Shown here: in pieces, positions 7,475-16,266 of the stretch
How the letters are laid out: every line of letters starts with the position of its first letter
Position numbering within the stretch: position 1 is the first letter of the stretch
Assembly (NCBI GenBank): GCA_005884925.1
Contig: VAYU01000025.1
Span: 1-64,000, forward strand
DNA: 64,000 nucleotides
Direction: 5' to 3'
Origin: Actinomycetota bacterium
GTDB taxonomy: Bacteria > Actinomycetota > UBA4738 > HRBIN12
Program-made: the position numbers and the translations under genes
Notes under the pieces: generated by a model
The model's database searches: none
Told to the model about the DNA's origin: nothing
What the model saw: the letters and a program-made list of their open reading frames with translations, nothing else

Positions 7475-7993
7475 ATGCAGGCAGAAGGCGAGATCGTGCA
7501 GCTTCCGACGGAGCGGGTCGCACCCCCGAAGGACTTCCGGACGTTCTTCGAGGAGGAGCACGGGCGTCTGTTCAAGACGCTCTACTTCGTGACCGGCGAC
7601 CGAACGGATGCCGCGGACCTGATGCAGGAGGCGTTCGTGAAGCTCTGGGAACGCTGGGACACGATCGACCGGATCGACGATCCCACGGCATACCTCTTCA
7701 AGGTGGCGCTCAACGGGAACCGGATGCGGCTGCGCGCCGCACGCCGGGCCGCGAGGCGCCCGATCCCGCTCGGCATCGTTCGTGACCCGTTCGACGAGGT
7801 CGACATCCGCGAGGACGTCTTTCAGATGCTCCGGGACCTCGCCCCACGCCAGCGAGCCGCCCTCGTCCTGCTCGATCTGTACGGATACGGCTCCGAAGAG
7901 GCCGCACGGATCATGGGCATCCGTCCGTCGACCGTCCGCGCGCTGGCCACGCAAGGTCGAGCCGTGCTCCGCAGAGGAGGCTCCGATGCATGA
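7475..7993 (+). CDS. ECF-like RNA polymerase sigma factor
   Basis: A 172-residue sigma-70-like factor with region 2 (about 21-75, FEEEHGRLFKTLYFVTGD ... LMQEAFVKLWERW) and region 4 (about 115-165, ending with the helix-turn-helix GSEEAARIMGIRPSTVRALA). Regions 1 and 3 are absent, as in extracytoplasmic-function factors. I chose the ATG at 7475; a GTG at 7496 with AGAAGG upstream is an alternative that loses 7 residues. The next gene starts 8 bases before this stop and encodes a membrane protein, which is the position normally held by an anti-sigma factor. Confidence 0.85.
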   Translation: MQAEGEIVQLPTERVAPPKDFRTFFEEEHGRLFKTLYFVTGDRTDAADLMQEAFVKLWERWDTIDRIDDPTAYLFKVALNGNRMRLRAARRAARRPIPLGIVRDPFDEVDIREDVFQMLRDLAPRQRAALVLLDLYGYGSEEAARIMGIRPSTVRALATQGRAVLRRGGSDA

Positions 7994-9044
7994 CCTGAGG
8001 GAGGTCTTCGAGATGGTCACCAAACAAACCGAGCCCGATCTGGACTCGTGGAAGAAGCAGGAGGACCGGCAACGACAGAGGTCGCGGAACCGCAGGATCG
8101 GTGCGATCGCCGTCGCAGCCGCCGCGGCGATCGCGATCGGCGCCTTCGCGCTCGTGTCACGCCCTGGTTCCGGCACGACCTCAGTGACCAACCCGCCGGC
8201 GCCGAGTGTGCCGTTGGTTACGACTCCTCCGATCGGAGCGCAGCTCGTGGCGCCAGACGGGACACCGGTCCGGCAATTCCCGGGGTCTTTCTCGGGCGAC
8301 GAGGCGCTCCAGCTCTCGCCCGACGGCACCACGATCGCGTTCTTCGACGACAGCTTCCACGTGCACACGGTCCGTGTCGACGGCACGAACGAGCTGACCC
8401 TCACCGGAGCTGGCAACATGAACTCGGGGGACGCGGTGAACCACACCGCGTGGTCGCCCGACGGTTCGCAGATCGCTTACCCGTTGAGCGGCGACATCTA
8501 CGTGATGAACGCCGACGGATCGAACCAGCACGCGATCACGCACGCGACCGGAGGGATGGGCTACTACTACCCGGTCTGGTCAGTGAACGGGACGATCGCC
8601 ATGTGGGGAGCCCCGGATGCCGGCCCGGACGGCGGTCCGGCGGACTCGGAGATCTACACGGTCCCCGCGACCGGTGGGGACGTCAAGAGGCTGACCCACA
8701 ACGGGGTATCGAACATCGAGCCGTCGTGGTCGCCGGATGGGAACCGACTCGCGTACTGGAACGAAGGCGCGCTCTGGATCATGCGAGCGGATGGTAGTGG
8801 CAAGCATCAGGTGGACGCGCAGGAAAGTGGCGCGTGGGCGCCGACCTGGTCCCCGGATGGCACCCAGATCGCATTCATCCGATACGTGGGGAACCTCCCC
8901 ATCGGGGGAGCTCCCATCATGCAGCTCCGCACGATCGACCTCGCCTCTGCAAACGTCACCAAGCTTCACGTGCACTCGCTGACGGACCTGAACGGCCCGC
9001 AGTGGGTGTCGGACGGGGAGATCCTGATCAACCGGTACAACTGA
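7986..9044 (+). CDS. Single-pass membrane protein with TolB-like beta-propeller, possible anti-sigma partner
   Basis: 352 residues: a short charged N-terminal segment (about 1-37), one transmembrane helix (about 39-57), then an external domain of repeated propeller blades marked by SPDG motifs (LSPDGTTIAF, WSPDGSQIAY, WSPDGNRLAY, WSPDGTQIAF) alternating with NADGSN/RADGSG turns. This is the WD40-like PD40 fold of TolB. The ATG overlaps the sigma-factor stop by 8 bases, with AGAGGAGG 5 bases upstream. The topology (cytosolic N-terminus, external sensor) would suit an anti-sigma factor, but I see no zinc-binding anti-sigma motif, so the role is inferred from context. It resembles the product at 21047-22159. 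Confidence 0.8.
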   Translation: MHDLREVFEMVTKQTEPDLDSWKKQEDRQRQRSRNRRIGAIAVAAAAAIAIGAFALVSRPGSGTTSVTNPPAPSVPLVTTPPIGAQLVAPDGTPVRQFPGSFSGDEALQLSPDGTTIAFFDDSFHVHTVRVDGTNELTLTGAGNMNSGDAVNHTAWSPDGSQIAYPLSGDIYVMNADGSNQHAITHATGGMGYYYPVWSVNGTIAMWGAPDAGPDGGPADSEIYTVPATGGDVKRLTHNGVSNIEPSWSPDGNRLAYWNEGALWIMRADGSGKHQVDAQESGAWAPTWSPDGTQIAFIRYVGNLPIGGAPIMQLRTIDLASANVTKLHVHSLTDLNGPQWVSDGEILINRYN

Positions 9045-9061
9045 CTCGCTCGTCGAGCCTC

Positions 9062-9088
9062 GGGGCGGGCGCCTTCGGCGCCCGCCCC
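9062..9088. terminator. Bidirectional hairpin between the propeller gene and clpC
   Basis: GGGGCGGGCGCC (9062-9073) and GGCGCCCGCCCC (9077-9088) are perfect 12-bp arms around TTC. The hairpin lies between two converging genes and could end transcripts from both sides. The remaining bases up to the clpC stop show nothing else. Confidence 0.72.
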
Positions 9089-9189
9089 TCCACGCATCAA
9101 CGCAATCGCAACGGATCTTTGTGGCCTAGGGCGCCATCGGCGGACCGGGACCGGCGCATGATCGAGGGACCAGCGCGGACGACGGTGCG

Positions 9190-11682
9190 CTATTCGGGTG
9201 AGCTGGCGAGCTCCACCGGAGGCACGTCCGGCGGCACGATCGTGGGTCCGTGCTCGAAGACGATCTCATCGGCGGCAGCATCCACGAACACGGTCTCGCC
9301 GGCACGGAACTCCTTGTGGAGGATCTTCTCCGACAGCGGGTCCTCGACCAAGCGCTGGAGGGTGCGGCGGAGCGGCCGGGCGCCGAGCGCCTGGTCATAG
9401 CCCCGCTCCGCGAGCAGCGACTTCGCGGCGTCGGTCAGATCGATGTCGATGTCCTTCGACTTGAGCTGCTCCTCCACGCGTCGCATCAGCAGGTCGACGA
9501 TCAACTTCACGTCGTCGATCGTGAGCTTGTGGAAGACGATGACCTCGTCGATCCGGTTCAGGAACTCGGGCCGGAACTGCCGCTTGAGCTCCTCCTGGAC
9601 CGTCTCCTTCATCTTCTCGTAGGTGACGGCGTCGTCACGGGCTGCGGTGAAGCCGATGCCGATGCCCTTCGAGATGTCCCGCGTGCCGAGGTTGGAGGTC
9701 ATGATGATGATGGTGTTCTTGAAGTCGACCGTGTGACCCTGGGAGTCGGTGAGGCGCCCGTCCTCCAGGATCTGCAGGAGCGTGTTGAACACGTCCGGGT
9801 GCGCCTTCTCGATCTCGTCGAACAGGATCACGCTGAAGGGCTTGCGCCGCACGGCCTCGGTGAGCTGCCCGCCTTCCTCGTATCCGACGTAGCCGGGTGG
9901 TGAGCCGATCAGCCGGCTGACGGTGTGCTTCTCCATGTACTCCGACATGTCGAGCTGGATCAGCGCGTCCTCGTCACCGAACAGGAATTCCGCGAGCGCC
10001 TTGGAGAGCTCGGTCTTGCCCACGCCGGAGGGGCCGAGGAAGATGAACGACCCCGTGGGGCGCTTCGGGTCCTTCAGACCGCTCCGCGTCCGGCGGATGG
10101 CGCGCGACACGGCGGAGATGGCGTCCCCCTGGCTGATGATCCGCTTGTGGATCTCGTCCTCCATGCGCAGCAGCTTGTCCGTCTCTTCTTCGGTGAGCTT
10201 GAACACGGGGATGCCGGTCCAGATGGACAGCACCTCCGCGATCTCCTCTTCGTCGATCTCCGAGAGGATGTCCATCTCGGTCGAGCGCCACGACTGCTCG
10301 CGCCGCACGCGCTCCTCCTGGAACTGACGCTCCTCGTCACGGAGCCTGGCGGCAAGCTCGAAGTCCTGCCCGTCGATCGCCGACTCCTTCTTGAGACGCA
10401 CCTCGGCGATCTTCTCGTCGATCTCACGGACGTCGGGCGGCGCGGTCATGCGGCGGATCCGCATCCGGCTACCGGCCTCATCGATCAGATCGATCGCCTT
10501 GTCGGGGAGGAACCGGTCGGAGATGTAGCGATCCGCGAGGTTGGCGGCCGCCACGATGGCTTCGTCCGTGTAGGTGACGCGGTGGTGCGCCTCGTACCGG
10601 TCGCGCAGGCCCTTCAGGATCTCGATCGTGTGGATCACCGTGGGCTCGGAGACCTCGATCGGCTGGAAGCGCCGCTCGAGTGCCGCGTCCTTCTCGAGGT
10701 ACTTGCGGTACTCATCGCGCGTGGTGGCGCCGATCGTCTGGAGCTCACCGCGCGCGAGCATCGGCTTGAGGATGCTCGCCGCGTCGATGGCGCCCTCCGC
10801 GGCACCCGCGCCGACGAGCGTGTGGAGCTCGTCGATGAACAGGATGATGTCGCCGCGGGTCTTGATCTCCTTTAGGACCTTCTTCAGACGTTCCTCGAAG
10901 TCGCCCCGGTAGCGGGAGCCGGCGACCAGCGCGCCGAGGTCGAGCGTGTAGATCTGCTTGCCCTTGAGCGTCTCGGGGACCTCTCCCTTGACGATGGACT
11001 GCGACAGCCCTTCGACGACGGCGGTCTTGCCGACGCCGGGCTCGCCGATCAGCACCGGGTTGTTCTTGGTCCGGCGTGATAGGACCTGCATGACCCGCTC
11101 GATCTCCTTCTCGCGGCCGATCACCGGATCGAGCTTGTTCTCCCCGGCGAGCTGCGTCAGGTTGCGACCGAACTGATCGAGGACCGCCGAACCCTGGCCC
11201 GCGGTCTCGCTCCCGCCACCGGCGGAGACCTGCTCCTTGCCGCCCGTGTACCCGGAGAGCAGCTGGATCACCGTCTGACGAACGCGGTTGAGGTCTGCCC
11301 CCAGCTTCTGGAGCACCTGGGCGGCGACCCCTTCGCCCTCGCGGATCAACCCGAGCAAGATGTGCTCGGTGCCGATGTAGTTGTGGCCGAGCTGGAGCGC
11401 CTCGCGGAGCGACAGCTCGAGGACCTTCTTGGCGCGCGGCGTGAACGGGATGTGACCGGTGGGTGCCGCCTGCCCTTGTCCGATGATCTCTTCGACCTGC
11501 TGGCGGACGGCCTCGAGCGATATGTTCAGGGATTCGAGTGCCTTCGCGGCGACGCCCTCGCCCTCGTGGATCAGGCCGAGGAGGATGTGCTCGGTGCCGA
11601 TGTAGTTGTGGTTGAGCATCCGCGCTTCTTCTTGCGCGAGAACCACGACGCGCCTGGCGCGATCCGTGAATCGCTCGAACAT
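9190..11682 (-). CDS. clpC: ATP-dependent Clp protease ATPase subunit ClpC
   Basis: An 830-residue HSP100 chaperone that unfolds substrates for the ClpP peptidase. Two Clp-N repeats each contain [13 protein letters not shown] (about 28 and 103). Walker A of the first AAA ring is [13 protein letters not shown], of the second [10 protein letters not shown]. Between them is a UVR-like middle domain ([12 protein letters not shown] ... [11 protein letters not shown]) typical of ClpC rather than ClpA. The ATG at 11680-11682 gives the canonical [11 protein letters not shown] start and has GGAGG 9 bases upstream, so a 53-residue longer reading is rejected. It is monocistronic and convergent with the propeller gene. 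Confidence 0.96.
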   Translation of the reverse strand: MFERFTDRARRVVVLAQEEARMLNHNYIGTEHILLGLIHEGEGVAAKALESLNISLEAVRQQVEEIIGQGQAAPTGHIPFTPRAKKVLELSLREALQLGHNYIGTEHILLGLIREGEGVAAQVLQKLGADLNRVRQTVIQLLSGYTGGKEQVSAGGGSETAGQGSAVLDQFGRNLTQLAGENKLDPVIGREKEIERVMQVLSRRTKNNPVLIGEPGVGKTAVVEGLSQSIVKGEVPETLKGKQIYTLDLGALVAGSRYRGDFEERLKKVLKEIKTRGDIILFIDELHTLVGAGAAEGAIDAASILKPMLARGELQTIGATTRDEYRKYLEKDAALERRFQPIEVSEPTVIHTIEILKGLRDRYEAHHRVTYTDEAIVAAANLADRYISDRFLPDKAIDLIDEAGSRMRIRRMTAPPDVREIDEKIAEVRLKKESAIDGQDFELAARLRDEERQFQEERVRREQSWRSTEMDILSEIDEEEIAEVLSIWTGIPVFKLTEEETDKLLRMEDEIHKRIISQGDAISAVSRAIRRTRSGLKDPKRPTGSFIFLGPSGVGKTELSKALAEFLFGDEDALIQLDMSEYMEKHTVSRLIGSPPGYVGYEEGGQLTEAVRRKPFSVILFDEIEKAHPDVFNTLLQILEDGRLTDSQGHTVDFKNTIIIMTSNLGTRDISKGIGIGFTAARDDAVTYEKMKETVQEELKRQFRPEFLNRIDEVIVFHKLTIDDVKLIVDLLMRRVEEQLKSKDIDIDLTDAAKSLLAERGYDQALGARPLRRTLQRLVEDPLSEKILHKEFRAGETVFVDAAADEIVFEHGPTIVPPDVPPVELASSPE

Positions 11683-12081
11683 CTCACCCGTCCTCCGGGC
11701 CGAGGCCCGCTTCCTCTCCTCGCCGCTCAGGGATCGCGGGACCACGTCCTCCCCCCGAGGTACATCGGGCGCCGAGGTCGGTCCCCAGCGCCCGTACGAA
11801 CCGAGTATACCCGTGCCCCTACGAACCCTTGGAACCACCATCAGTCGCTATTACGTCATCCTTCCTTCGGTTCGTTTCGGCGTCGGGATTAGTGCCAGCG
11901 CCTCCGACGAACGCTCGACCCGGGCTGCCCCGATGGAACCAGGAAGAGATCCCTCCGTCCGGGTGATGCGAAGCCCGTCGGCTCCCGGGAGACTTCAACC
12001 GCGCGGATCTGCGTGCCGAACACCACCTGAAGGAGATCCCGCCTGGACGTGGACCTCAACGACACTGACAAGGTGGGAACC
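11683..12081. other. Intergenic region between divergent clpC and receiver gene
   Basis: Nearly 400 bases without a convincing gene. It must carry the promoters for clpC (minus) and the receiver (plus). The clearest element is the palindromic GTATAC at 11805-11810. ACGAACC occurs twice, at about 11796 and 11820. I found no HspR-type, CIRCE-type or other chaperone-regulator operator by eye, and no RNA structure I can name. Confidence 0.6.
11804..11809 (-). promoter_or_regulatory. Candidate clpC -10 element
   Basis: Read on the minus strand this is TATACT, a good -10 hexamer, about 120 bases upstream of the clpC ATG. No clear -35 lies 17 bases upstream. Confidence 0.28.
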
Positions 12082-12453
12082 ATGCGCGTGCTCGTCGTCG
12101 ACGACCATCGAGCCTTCCGGCATGCCCTGTCGTCCGCCTTGGAGATGGTCGACGACATCGAGGTCGCGGGGCAGGCCGGCGGGGGACTCGCCGCGTGCCA
12201 GGAGGCCGAACAGCTCGACCCCGACGTGATCGTCATGGACCTGTCGATGCCCGATCTCTCCGGGATCGACGCGATGAAACGGATCCACCAGCGGCGTCCC
12301 GATCTCCCCGTCGTGATCCTCACGGCCCACGCGGACGACGGAACCGAGCGCGAGGCCCGCGAAGCTGGAGCGAGCGGATTCGTGGCCAAGGGCACCGGCC
12401 TGCGCGATCTGGTTATCGTCCTGCAGGAGGCCGCCGAGCTGGACGCCCGGTAG
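12082..12453 (+). CDS. Single-domain response regulator (receiver only)
   Basis: A 123-residue CheY-like receiver with no output domain. The acidic pair is in VVDDHR (7-8), the phospho-acceptor is Asp53 in VMDLSMP, the conserved Thr/Ser position is TAH (about 81), and Lys103 lies in VAKGTG. The ATG at 12082 with AAGGTGGG shortly upstream is preferred over a GTG at 12049. No kinase is adjacent. It could relay phosphate between the many kinases of the 34-52 kb region or act by protein contact. It converges on the cyclic-nucleotide-binding gene with a 6-base gap. Confidence 0.88.
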   Translation: MRVLVVDDHRAFRHALSSALEMVDDIEVAGQAGGGLAACQEAEQLDPDVIVMDLSMPDLSGIDAMKRIHQRRPDLPVVILTAHADDGTEREAREAGASGFVAKGTGLRDLVIVLQEAAELDAR

Positions 12454-12459
12454 GCCGGT

Positions 12460-12870
12460 CTATCCGCCTTTCTCCTGGCGAGCGATCTTGCAGAGACCCA
12501 TCAGCAGGCCCTTCGTGAACGAGGGGTTGTCGAGCAGGGGCGTGAAGTCCCAACCGACGAGCGACACCGTCGTGAGGTCGGAGGCCGCGGTCACCGTCGC
12601 CGATCGCGGTCCGCCGTCGATGAGGCCGATCTCACCGAAGTAGCCACCGTGACGCAGCTCCGCCACCCGGGCGCCGTCCTTCACGACCTCGGCCGTCCCG
12701 TCCACGACCAGGTGGAAGCCGACGCCGCTCTGCCCCTGGGTGGCCACCGAGGTCCCCTGGGAGAAATGGACCTCCTTCATCCGGTCCGCGATCTGGGCAA
12801 GGTCGTGGTCGGCGAGGTCAGAGAACAGCGGGACGGAGCTCAGGAGCTCCACGATCTTCGTCTTGTCCAT
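12460..12870 (-). CDS. Cyclic-nucleotide-binding domain protein
   Basis: 136 residues consisting of one cNMP-binding beta-roll (about 12-115) without a DNA-binding domain. The phosphate-binding cassette reads YFGEIGLIDGGPRSATV (about 77-93), retaining the Gly-Glu and the Arg that contact the cyclic phosphate and ribose in CRP-type proteins. It probably binds cAMP or a relative and acts on a partner protein. Two predicted adenylate/guanylate cyclases are encoded in the same window, giving a plausible ligand source. The start is ATG 12868-12870. Confidence 0.85.
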   Translation of the reverse strand: MDKTKIVELLSSVPLFSDLADHDLAQIADRMKEVHFSQGTSVATQGQSGVGFHLVVDGTAEVVKDGARVAELRHGGYFGEIGLIDGGPRSATVTAASDLTTVSLVGWDFTPLLDNPSFTKGLLMGLCKIARQEKGG

Positions 12871-12942
12871 CGTTCACTCCCGTGTGGGTCGAGGGCGCGG
12901 TGTCGGCGGTCACGATGCACCGGAACGGGGCCCGCGCGCAAG

Positions 12943-14514
12943 TCACCCGCCCTCGGGTCGCTGGGACGGGAACATGATGAGGTCGCGCAGGCTCGCCGCG
13001 TCGGTCAGGACCAGCAACAAGCGGTCGACGCCCATGCCCATCCCCCCGGCCGGCGGCATCCCGTGCTCCAGCGCTCGGAGGAACTCCTCATCCATCGGAT
13101 GGACCTCGTCCCCGAACACCTCTTTCATCTGTTGCTGGAGCTCGAACTTGGCGCGTTGCTCGATCGGATCGGTCAACTCAGAGAACGCCGTGACGAGCTC
13201 AACGGCGCCCGCGACCAGGTCGAAGTGCTCCGTTAGCGCGGGGTCGCCCCGGTGAGGACGGGCGAGTGGAGAGACCTCACGCGGGAAGTCGCACACGAAC
13301 GTCGGTCGCCAGATCGTGGGCTCGACCAGCTTCTCGAACAGCTCCTGCACCACCTTGCCGGGTCCCCACTCGTCGTCCACCTCGACGCCGTGGCGCTCGG
13401 CGATCGCGGGGAGATCGGGACGATCGAGCGACAGGTCCTCGCCCGTCGCTTCCGAGACCGATCCGAGGATCGTCACCCGTTCGAACGGCGGTGAGAGATC
13501 CAGCTCACGACCGCGGCTCGGGATGATGAGATCGTCTGGGTCACGCCCCATCACGACGTTCACCGCGTGGCAGCACTCGACGACGAGCGTCTCGGAGAGC
13601 TCCATCATCGTGTAGTAGTCGCCGTACGCCTGGTACGCCTCGAGCATCGAGAACTCGGGGTTGTGTTCGCGATCGATGCCCTCGTTGCGGAAGTTCCTTC
13701 CGAGCTCGTAGACGCGCTCCAGCCCCCCGACGAGCATCCGCTTCAGGTAGAGCTCCAGGGAGATCCGAAGCTTCAGATCGATATCGAGGGCACGATGGTG
13801 CGTCGTGAACGGACGTGCGTTGGCGCCGCCCGCGACCGCCTGGAGGATCGGCCCCTCGAACTCGACGAACCCGCGAGCGTCGAGCACGCGTCGCATCGTC
13901 CTGAGCGCCGCGGCCCGCGCCAGGACGTACCGGCGAGGGGTGTCATCGGAGATGAGATGGAGGTACCGGCGCCGCTGTTGCAGGTCGGGGTCCTGAAGGC
14001 CGTGCCACTTCCCGGGGAGCGGCCGGAGCGCCTTCGTCAGCATCGCCCAGCGTTCGACGAAGATGCTCAGCTCGCCCGTCCGCGTCGTGGCGACGTACCC
14101 ATCTGCGCCGATGATGTCGCCGAGGTCGACCTCGTCGAGCTCGGCGAACCGGTCCTCGGGCAGGCTCGCCTCCGCGAACACGAGCTGGAGGTCGCCGTCG
14201 CGATCGCGGATCGTCAGGAACTTGAGCTTCCCGAGGTCGCGCTTCAGGACCACGCGCCCGGCAACGACGAACCGCTCCGCGGTCGTCGTGTCGGGCGCGA
14301 GGTCGGGGTGAGCCTCGCGGATCGCGCGCGTCGACGTGGGCTCGTCGACATCGAGCACCGAGCGGAGGTTGATCGCGAACGCGCGGTCTCGTCCGAGGCG
14401 ATCGAGCGATGCCCGCCGGGCGGCGAGCACCTCGGCTTCCCGACCCGTGGCTCCGTCCTCGGCAGATGACCTCGACGGCTCGCTCGGCGCAGGCGGCTCG
14501 GACGACTTAGACAT
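12943..14514 (-). CDS. lysS: Lysyl-tRNA synthetase, class II
   Basis: A 523-residue class II enzyme charging tRNA-Lys. After an acidic, Ser/Pro-rich N-terminal tail (about 1-40) comes the OB-fold anticodon-binding domain (RFVVAGRVVLKRDLGKLKF, about 81-99). The catalytic core has motif 2 ERVYELGRNFRNEGIDREHNPEFSM and motif 3 GMGMGVDRLLL near the C-terminus. Its ATG lies 8 bases inside the end of coaX, so the two are probably co-transcribed, as in other Actinomycetota. The N-terminal tail is longer than in most homologues. Confidence 0.95.
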   Translation of the reverse strand: MSKSSEPPAPSEPSRSSAEDGATGREAEVLAARRASLDRLGRDRAFAINLRSVLDVDEPTSTRAIREAHPDLAPDTTTAERFVVAGRVVLKRDLGKLKFLTIRDRDGDLQLVFAEASLPEDRFAELDEVDLGDIIGADGYVATTRTGELSIFVERWAMLTKALRPLPGKWHGLQDPDLQQRRRYLHLISDDTPRRYVLARAAALRTMRRVLDARGFVEFEGPILQAVAGGANARPFTTHHRALDIDLKLRISLELYLKRMLVGGLERVYELGRNFRNEGIDREHNPEFSMLEAYQAYGDYYTMMELSETLVVECCHAVNVVMGRDPDDLIIPSRGRELDLSPPFERVTILGSVSEATGEDLSLDRPDLPAIAERHGVEVDDEWGPGKVVQELFEKLVEPTIWRPTFVCDFPREVSPLARPHRGDPALTEHFDLVAGAVELVTAFSELTDPIEQRAKFELQQQMKEVFGDEVHPMDEEFLRALEHGMPPAGGMGMGVDRLLLVLTDAASLRDLIMFPSQRPEGG

Positions 14515-15289
14515 CGGCCGGATCCGCGTTCCGGGCGTGCACGAGCCGGAGGCCCTCGAGGGTCAACCACGGTTCGTGATGCTCGATCGACCGGCAATGG
14601 GGGATCACGATCAGCGCCAGGCCACCGGTCGCGACGGTGGTCGGGTGAGCTCCCAACTCGTCCGAGATGCGCGCCACGATCCCATCGACCATGTCCGCCG
14701 TCCCGTAGACCAGCGCCGACTGGATGCACTCAACCGTGTTCTTGCCGATCACCGACAGCGGAGCCACCAGCTCCACCCGCGGGAGTCGGGCCGTCCTCGA
14801 CACGAGGCTCGCGGCGGCGACCTGGATCCCCGGCCCGATCACCCCGCCGACGAACTCTCCCTCCGCGGACACCACGTCGAAGTTCGTGCTGGTGCCGAAG
14901 TCCACGACGACGGTTGGGCCGCCGTAGCGGGAGAAGGCGGCGAGCGCATTCATCACCCGATCGGCGCCGACCTCCCGCGGGTTGTCCGTCGCGACGGAGA
15001 CACCGGTCTTGATCCCCGGTCCCACGATCAGCGGGGCGAAGGTGAGATACGCGGCCGCCATCTCCCGGAACGCCGTCGTGAGGTCCGGGACGACACTCGC
15101 CACGCACATGCCGGTGAGATCCCGCCGGAGGTCCAGGTCACGGTGCTCGAGCAGCCCCGCGAGCTGCAGCGCCAGCTCGTCGGAGGTCTGCTCGGCCCGG
15201 GTCGAGAGCCGCCAGGTCTGACGGAGCACCTCGCCCTCGAAGACCCCGAGAACGATCTCGGTGTTCCCGACATCGGCTGCGAGCAGCAC
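14507..15289 (-). CDS. coaX: Type III pantothenate kinase
   Basis: A 260-residue CoaX of the ASKHA fold, catalysing the first step of CoA synthesis. The N-terminal phosphate loop is ADVGNTEIVLGVF (about 5-17). PREVGADRVMNALAA and VVDFGTSTNFDVV carry the substrate and metal-binding Asp residues. The GTG start at 15287-15289 has GGAGGGAAG just upstream. It lies between panC and lysS; panD, often found here, is absent, and only 109 bases separate coaX from panC. Confidence 0.94.
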   Translation of the reverse strand: MLLAADVGNTEIVLGVFEGEVLRQTWRLSTRAEQTSDELALQLAGLLEHRDLDLRRDLTGMCVASVVPDLTTAFREMAAAYLTFAPLIVGPGIKTGVSVATDNPREVGADRVMNALAAFSRYGGPTVVVDFGTSTNFDVVSAEGEFVGGVIGPGIQVAAASLVSRTARLPRVELVAPLSVIGKNTVECIQSALVYGTADMVDGIVARISDELGAHPTTVATGGLALIVIPHCRSIEHHEPWLTLEGLRLVHARNADPADV

Positions 15290-15299
15290 GGCGCTTCCC

Positions 15300-15340
15300 T
15301 CCGTTCCACCGGTTCCCGTTCACCGGTCTCCGTTCATCGG
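15300..15340. repeat. Short imperfect tandem repeat upstream of coaX
   Basis: The core CCGTTC(C)A(C/T)CGG occurs three times with spacings of 15 and 14 bases (CGTT at 15302, 15317 and 15331). It lies 11 bases upstream of the coaX start and could be an operator or simple slippage. It is too short to interpret. Confidence 0.35.
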
Positions 15341-15398
15341 CGGACCGGCGGATGCAGCGCCATCGTCGCGGAGACCCAGGGCGCCGACAACTCGCGGT

Positions 15399-16259
15399 TC
15401 ACGCGATGGGCGCCGGTAGCGGCAGGTTGTCGATCAGGCGGGCGTGGGGGAATCGGGCCGCCACGATCGCGCGCGACGGCGCGTCGATCGTGGCGGCCAC
15501 CGTGAACGTCGCCTCATCGACCACGGCCGCGTAGTCGAGCCGGGCGAGCGTCGTCGCGCCGATCTCGCGGGCCATCAGCGCCACGAGGACCTGCGCGTCT
15601 CGTTCGCCCGCGCGGGCGTGTTCGGCCGCCTCGGTCAGCGCGAGGAAGAGGCAGCTCGCCTGCTGCCGCTCCTCGGGCGTGAGGCGGGCGTTCCGGGAGG
15701 ACAGTGCGAGGCCGCTGCCCTCGCGCACGGTCGGACACGCCACGATCGTCACTCCCAACCCGGGCTCCGCGGCGACCATGCGGCGGACGAGGAAGCGTTG
15801 CTGGACGTCCTTGTCCCCGAAGTACGCGACGCTCGGTCCCGTCAGGTCGAACAGGCGGCGCACGACCTTCAAGACCCCTTCGAAGTGCCCGGGCCGTGCC
15901 GCACCCTCGAAGGTCTTCCCGACCGGGCCCGGGTCGGGAGCGGGCAGGTCCACCCCGGGTGGGTAGACCTCCTCGACCGAAGGTGCCCACACCAGGTCGA
16001 CGCCCTCGCGCTCCGAAGCGGCGAGATCCGCCGCTTCGGAGCGCGGGTACGTCTCGAGATCCTCTTCCGGGCCGAACTGCAGCGGGTTCACGAAGATGGA
16101 GACGACGACGCGGTCGCGCTCGCCGCGGGCACGCTGGATCAGCGAGCGGTGCCCCGCGTGGAGCGCGCCCATCGTGGGCACCAGGCCGACCGAGGCCCCG
16201 GCCGTTCGCCAGCCCTCGGTCGCGGCCCGGAGATCCGCGGCGGTCCGGATCAGATCCAT
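15399..16259 (-). CDS. panC: Pantothenate synthetase
   Basis: 286 residues. It joins pantoate and beta-alanine with ATP. The nucleotidyltransferase signature PTMGALHAGHRSLI (28-41) includes the HxGH motif. The FVNPLQFGPEEDL and YFGDKDVQQ motifs bind pantoate and ATP, and LALSSRN corresponds to the KMSKS-like loop. The start is ATG 16257-16259, 7 bases after the DUF2520 gene stop, so the two are co-transcribed. Confidence 0.96.
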   Translation of the reverse strand: MDLIRTAADLRAATEGWRTAGASVGLVPTMGALHAGHRSLIQRARGERDRVVVSIFVNPLQFGPEEDLETYPRSEAADLAASEREGVDLVWAPSVEEVYPPGVDLPAPDPGPVGKTFEGAARPGHFEGVLKVVRRLFDLTGPSVAYFGDKDVQQRFLVRRMVAAEPGLGVTIVACPTVREGSGLALSSRNARLTPEERQQASCLFLALTEAAEHARAGERDAQVLVALMAREIGATTLARLDYAAVVDEATFTVAATIDAPSRAIVAARFPHARLIDNLPLPAPIA

Positions 16260-16266
16260 CGATCGC

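Noticed and set aside
11683..11841. 53-residue N-terminal extension of ClpC
   Set aside because: [11 protein letters not shown] at 11682 is the family N-terminus and has a proper ribosome binding site.
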